Source: Trichosphaerium sp. ATCC 40318 (taxonomy: Eukaryota > Discosea > Flabellinia > Trichosidae). Taken from it: a stretch of DNA of 24,088 nucleotides. Every line of letters starts with the position of its first letter. Positions within the stretch are counted from its first letter, which is position 1. The position numbers and the translations under genes were made by a program. Where the stretch lies: positions 1 to 24,088 of the forward strand of contig JALMLS010000206.1 in the NCBI GenBank assembly GCA_038496445.1, written 5' to 3'. Positions 19,384 through 24,088 of the stretch are shown here, piece by piece. The notes under the pieces were generated by a model. That model made no database searches, had not been told where the DNA came from, and saw only the letters and a program-made list of their open reading frames with translations.

Positions 19384-22300
19384 ATGCACTGTGAGATAAC
19401 TACGCCACTAGAAGTGGTTATCAAATTACAAAAAGGTGATGAGCGTACACTAGGATTAGCTGATCTACCAGCTGATACACAGGCCACTGAATGTGCAGAA
19501 AAGCAGTTGCGTGTCCGTTTTAACGGTAGCTTGCTAGAAATTACTTGTGTAAGTCGATTTATTGGGCGTTTTTGCTCGTGTAAACGCTAATTTACGCCTT
19601 ACAAGTGCGGTGACAAACCCTCAGGACTATTGCGCGCTGCAGAAGCTTTACAATACTACAAGTGTAACGTAGGAGAAAAACAGCTTGTGAAACACGGTGA
19701 TATCATTTGGTGCGCGTCCACGCGTGATGTAAAACCAGTTGGCATGCTACTACTAGTGTTTTTACTAATCACAACTTAGTATGGTTGGTGAATCGTATTA
19801 CTGTCTAGTGAGATGCGTACACCCGCCTGAAGTTGATAATATGACAAAACCAGAAGAAAAATTTACCAATGCCATCTCACGGCCCAACAAGCGCAAACGC
19901 GATGATATGGGCTTTAATTATAATGTGCGAGTATGCGAACTTGCTTGTGTTTGTAACATTTTACATCTCCAGGATGATCCAGAACTGTTGACTCCCAAGC
20001 GAGCCAAGCGGATCTTGGAGGAAGATAATGATGATTCACGTGATGACGTTCGGGGCTATGGAGGCTACGACGATTACAAATTTTCCCTCCATTCTTCGAC
20101 ACAAGAAAAAACAGATTCAGCGCTTACTGACAGCCCACCTGACTACCTTCGCGACTTGCAAGTTGATATTGAGGAAGAAAAAGAACCACTAAGCCCTGAA
20201 CAACAAAAAATATTTGATGCTGTTGTATTGCGTAAAAAATCCGTGTTTATAACTGGCAGTGGCGGAACAGGGAAATCATTTTTACTTCACCGCATTATTG
20301 ATGCATTAAGGGATGAGTATGAAAAGAAATTTGATGAATTTGTGGCAATCACTGCTTCGACAGGTTAGTTGCAATATTGTATGTTTGGATTTCTTGTTAT
20401 TTAATGATTACAAGGTATTGCTGCATTGCCGTTGGGAGGCGCCACTATCCACTCATTCTCAGGATTGGGGGTTGTAAAAAGGAAAGAAGGTGCTGTAACT
20501 ATGATTGTTATTTCTCTGATTGTTAACTAGATTTTGAGCGCATGTGGGGAAATAAATCCGTGTATGAAACTGTTTTCGTTTGGTTTTTTTAATGTTAATA
20601 GGTGGCGTCATTTGCGCGTTTTGATCATTGACGAGATATCAATGATATCTGGTGAGATGTAAGTACCTATGCTTAGGTAGTTTGGTGGGACTTACAAACC
20701 TCCAAAGGTTTGATGGTATTATGGACATGGCGAATCAAATACGTGACAGCGTTCAAATATACGAACCAATTCAAGTCATTGCGACAGGGGTTAGCTAACT
20801 TGTTACACGACTGAATTCACATTAGTGCTTTTTAGGACTTCTTTCAACTACCTCCCATCCATGATAGACCGTCATGGTCTCAAAAAAAAGAGCTTGAAGC
20901 ATTTGAGTCTGAACCTCTTTGGGAAACTAAAAAGTATTGCTTTGAGGTACTTTCATTTAAATGATAGTTAAAGTATCAACTATGCGGTAGGCCGATTGCT
21001 GGGATAGCATGTTTGGTAATACAATGTTTGAGCTTACAAAGGCACAATCCTGCTAGAACTATAGCAGATACTAACCTGTATTTTTGAAGGCGTTCCGACA
21101 GAGTAACTTGGATTTCATCACAACTCTGAACTCATTGAGGGTTGGAAAGGTTGAACAGCAATCGTTGAAGCTTCTCTCTCAATGTAACCGACCGTTGTCT
21201 ATGGTTGATGGTATCACTCCAACGTGTTTATATTCTACCAACAAGGTAACCAAAATCATGTAGTTGCAGTACTCCAAACAAACACTAATTCTTACAGCGG
21301 GTGAACCATGAGAATAATTCAAAGTTGAACATGCTTCCCGACAAACTTGTGCGTCCCTTCAATTTACTAGACGGTTGAGTTACCCTCATTAGCAAATATT
21401 TTCGGCTATGGATTTTGTTGAAGCCAAAGCAGAACGATCTATGGAGCTATTGGATTATCCTGTTCAATCGGATGGCTATGGGCAAGCACCCACCTCAGAT
21501 TCAAGCTATGACAAAGTATGTAAAACAAAGTTAGTGTTAGTTACTAACTGCACCGTCAGGCGTTGAAGGAAGTAGCAAGGCTTTTCAATCACATAAACAG
21601 AAAGAACAACAATGAATATGAATGTGTATCTTATCTTAACAAAGATAAATTCTTTACTCAGTACGTTAGTGTGCCTTGTTTTAAATAACACAAATACAAG
21701 GTGTTTGGCTGGTCAGGAGATTTGTTTGAAAAAGGATGCCCAAGTCATGCTTGTAAAGAATTTACGCCAAAAGGTATCTACGAATCACCAATTTTCTTAA
21801 TATTAATCTCATTTACCTGTAGGGTACAGATATGCTTGTCAATGGATCCCGTGGTGTAATAGTTCGTTGGTACAAAGAGATTGATGCTAAAATCATTGAG
21901 GCACTTTCGAATCTTCAGGGCTTGCGTGACAAGTTGGTAAGCTTATTTTTTTTGCTTTGATGATCTCTATTTTTACCAAAGTATTGTTAAGAGGGATGAA
22001 CGTGGTACCAATCGTACTAGTAAACGCCGTATGGAATTTATTCGAACCCTTATAAAAGCGGCGGTTCTGCAATTAAAAGGCTTGGTCTACTTTAAAGAGC
22101 GAGGATGGCTTTTGCCAGTTGTTAAGTTTATTAGCACAGATGGAGTTCCTTTTGAAGAGATTATATTGCCTGGTAATGCTGCTCGCTTCTACATATTTCG
22201 GCTATGTTCTAATATTTACCAGAGGTCCTGAGCAGCTCTACAGCAAATGTTGGCCAATGTTTTCGTATACAGCTCCCATTAAAACTTGCATGGGCAATTA

Positions 22301-22767
22301 CAATCCATAAGTGTCAAGGCATGTCTCTTGATAAAGTAGAAATAGATTTTGGCAAGATATTTGCTGAAGGTCAGGCATATGTGGCTCTTAGTCGTGCAAG
22401 GAGCTTGGATGGTCTCCACACAAAAGGATTCAGCGCAAGGTACCCATTAGCCGAGAGAAACCTATTTTTTAATTGCCTTTCTTGTTTATTAACAATGCGT
22501 AGTAAGATAAAAGTTCACGAGATTGTTTGGTTGTGGCATAAGAAGATGTTTCCTGATAATCCAAATTATAAAACAAGACCGAGATTTTTAACAACTACAT
22601 CAACTGGCGACGGAAGGTGTAAGACTTGTGCACGTACTGGGCATCGCTCAAGTGAGTGTCCCTCAACTAAATGTTACAGATGTGGTCGGTATGTAAATAT
22701 CAACAAAAGATTACTTATAATGTTGTGTAGGTATGGGCATTGGAGTTCAGCTTGTACTTCTTTTTAA
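19384..22767 (+). CDS. PIF1-like DNA helicase with FHA-like N-terminus and two zinc knuckles
   Basis: Nineteen exons: 19384-19548, 19606-19715, 19780-19924, 19973-20363, 20415-20489, 20531-20543, 20602-20658, 20708-20789, 20836-20946, 20991-21041, 21090-21245, 21298-21348, 21393-21515, 21560-21660, 21701-21773, 21823-21936, 21992-22172, 22223-22688 and 22731-22767. They sum to 833 residues. Residues 1-115 resemble an FHA fold ([34 protein letters not shown]). Basic clusters NKRKRDD and TPKRAKR suggest nuclear import. Helicase motifs are GSGGTGKS (235-242), [21 protein letters not shown] (346-353), [28 protein letters not shown] and [16 protein letters not shown]. Two CCHC knuckles end the protein (799-812, 817-830). 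PIF1 enzymes unwind DNA 5'-3' and act on G-quadruplexes, telomeres and mitochondrial DNA. Uncertain points: donor GTCCAC after 19715, the 13-nt exon 20531-20543, and a GC donor at 21042. Confidence 0.88.
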
Positions 22768-23111
22768 TGTAAAAAAATACGAAAATAATAATAAAAATGT
22801 ACATTATAACAATGTGTTAGTTAACAAATTAAGGATGCGTACCCACCTATAACGCCGTACAATCAATACTTAGAATCCAAGTCTCGGCATTACGCTTACT
22901 TTAATAAAAAAATACTACAAACGTACATCAGATACAAACACTGCGTAGCTTTGGTACAACTGCGTTTGCACCCTAAGCCACACGTGTCGGAAAAATAATT
23001 TAAGAGGTGGCGTTTTATGATGTAAACATATAGAACTTACTGGCAGTATAATTTAAGTTCTTTAAAAGTTAAAATTACACCGTACCCTTTTGGCTCTTCG
23101 TATATTAAACG
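22768..23111. other. Intergenic stretch
   Basis: About 340 bp between two plus-strand genes: the helicase 3' UTR on the left and the presumed promoter of the last gene on the right. No frame, repeat or motif beyond the poly(A) signal. Confidence 0.5.
22790..22795 (+). terminator. Polyadenylation signal of the helicase gene
   Basis: AATAAA 22 bp past the TAA at 22765-22767, inside an A-rich stretch. Confidence 0.5.
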
Positions 23112-24036
23112 ATGAATCCTGTAACGCTTTCTTAACGAATCACTGCAGTGTGCACTAGTGTAACATAACTCCGCACAATCTTTTAGATCAACTCCTTGTG
23201 GTGTGCAATGTTTAAAAACAAGAAAATAGACCCTGGAGAATCGAAAATATGGAATAATGCTAACACTGAAGAGCTTGCATCGTTCTGGGAAGGATGGATT
23301 ACTAAAAGGTGGTACGTTAGCAAATATAAAGGCAAAGACGGGCTGTATCTGTACACGAAAACAGAAAAAAAGGGGTACGATCTATTATAGTGGTAATTAT
23401 GTTCTTATCACGTGATAAAACAGATACCAACCTCTCTGCCCGGTTCTACACGCGGAAGCATGGGATACTATGGACGGGGAAGTAAAAATCAGAGCCGTTT
23501 TGTTCAGAGCTTCGCACACTATTCTCGGGTTCAACTATGTTCATATGAGAGTAAAAAAGTGCCTCCCAGAATTGCTACAAGCCGGTAAAAAAACTGACCG
23601 ATTGGTTTTCGTTAGTACGTGTAGAAACTACCCAAATACAACTAACCATACAAAAGATACGATAGAAAAGTTCATTAAAGGTTATCGTAAAGCTCACCAC
23701 GGTAAGTATCGAATATCTCTAAGTATTCCTAATACACGATAGAGCACCTCGCAAGTATTAACGTTCACGGATCAAGCGCTATGATCGCCGTACGTCAATC
23801 TTTTAAAATAGTTAGAATATTTGGTCTAAGTTATTGACAGCATCGGTTGGAGCTGGAGGGAGATCGCAAGGTACTTGGGAGCTGTTTCTTTTTCGACTGA
23901 TCGTAATAAATAGTTACTTCTTCCCTGGCATTCATACGTTCAGTGGGACGAAATTACACAACATTTAGAACATGGCATGACCGAGTTGATAGAAGACAAG
24001 ACGCGCAATTATGAGCAACGAATAGAGTATTTCGTC
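23112..24036 (+). CDS. Unrecognised multi-exon gene, 3' end outside the window
   Basis: Exons: 23112-23120 (tentative, three codons), 23187-23374, 23424-23701, 23743-23789, 23841-23870 and 23914-24036, the last ending at a GTAAGC donor, so the gene continues past the edge. All junction phases agree and introns are 41-66 bp. If the first exon is wrong, the first ATG is 23208. Visible stretches include a Trp-rich N-terminal part (KIWNNANTEELASFWEGW), RAVLFRASHTILGFNYVHM, RLVFVSTCRNYP and a charged, helical tail (EDKTRNYEQRIEYFV). There is no signal peptide or transmembrane segment. I do not recognise a family. An open frame reading on to a TAG at 23740-23742 would end the protein early if intron 23702-23742 were retained, but the strong GTAAGT donor argues for splicing. 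Confidence 0.5.
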
Positions 24037-24088
24037 GTAAGCGTTCACTTACCTTTCAAATAAATTATTCTCGCAACTAACCATGGTT

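Overview
This is nuclear DNA from an intron-rich, compact eukaryotic genome, most likely an early-diverging fungus or a fungus-like or amoeboid protist. Introns are short (mostly about 40-70 bp, a few over 90). Donors are usually GTACGT or GTAAGT, acceptors are YAG, and CTAAC/CTAAT branch-point-like words lie just upstream. Genes are close together on both strands. There is no operon, tRNA, rRNA or CRISPR array. Species cannot be fixed from the sequence. I joined exons by hand; for every multi-exon model marked confident, the phases close without internal stops.

Left third (1-10.1 kb). The window opens with the last 54 codons of a translation-GTPase-like protein. Next comes an F-box protein with YwqK/MORN-type repeats, then about 2 kb without a recognisable gene. 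A 13-exon secreted reprolysin-like metalloprotease with a C-terminal ricin-type lectin domain follows, then a single-exon F-box/leucine-rich-repeat protein. A second F-box/MORN gene, a paralogue of the first on the other strand, is interrupted by an 820-bp poly(A)-tailed retroposed insertion flanked by a 16-bp target-site duplication.

Middle (10.5-16.7 kb). A multi-exon P-loop NTPase-like gene carries two compensating frameshifts and resembles Crinkler/RHS-type proteins only loosely. It is followed on the same strand by a 602-codon gene whose 3' half is a tandem array of phase-1 exons, each coding part of a ubiquitin-like repeat. The last repeat is frameshifted and runs tail-to-tail into the broken 3' end of a Utp13/TBL3-like WD40 gene that covers only the N-terminal half of its family.

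Right third (17.2-24.1 kb). A complete 163-residue SKP1 gene (five exons) and an LYR-motif gene lie on the minus strand. A 19-exon PIF1-like helicase with an FHA-like N-terminus and two C-terminal CCHC zinc knuckles lies on the plus strand. An unrecognised multi-exon gene runs off the right edge.

Recurring theme. SKP1, three F-box proteins (the partners that bind SKP1 in SCF ubiquitin ligases) and a ubiquitin-like repeat protein sit within 18 kb. In a eukaryote adjacency does not prove joint function, so this is noted rather than claimed as a system. Traces of recent change are frequent: retroposition, an orphan LRR unit, internal gene duplication, compensating frameshifts and a rearrangement breakpoint.
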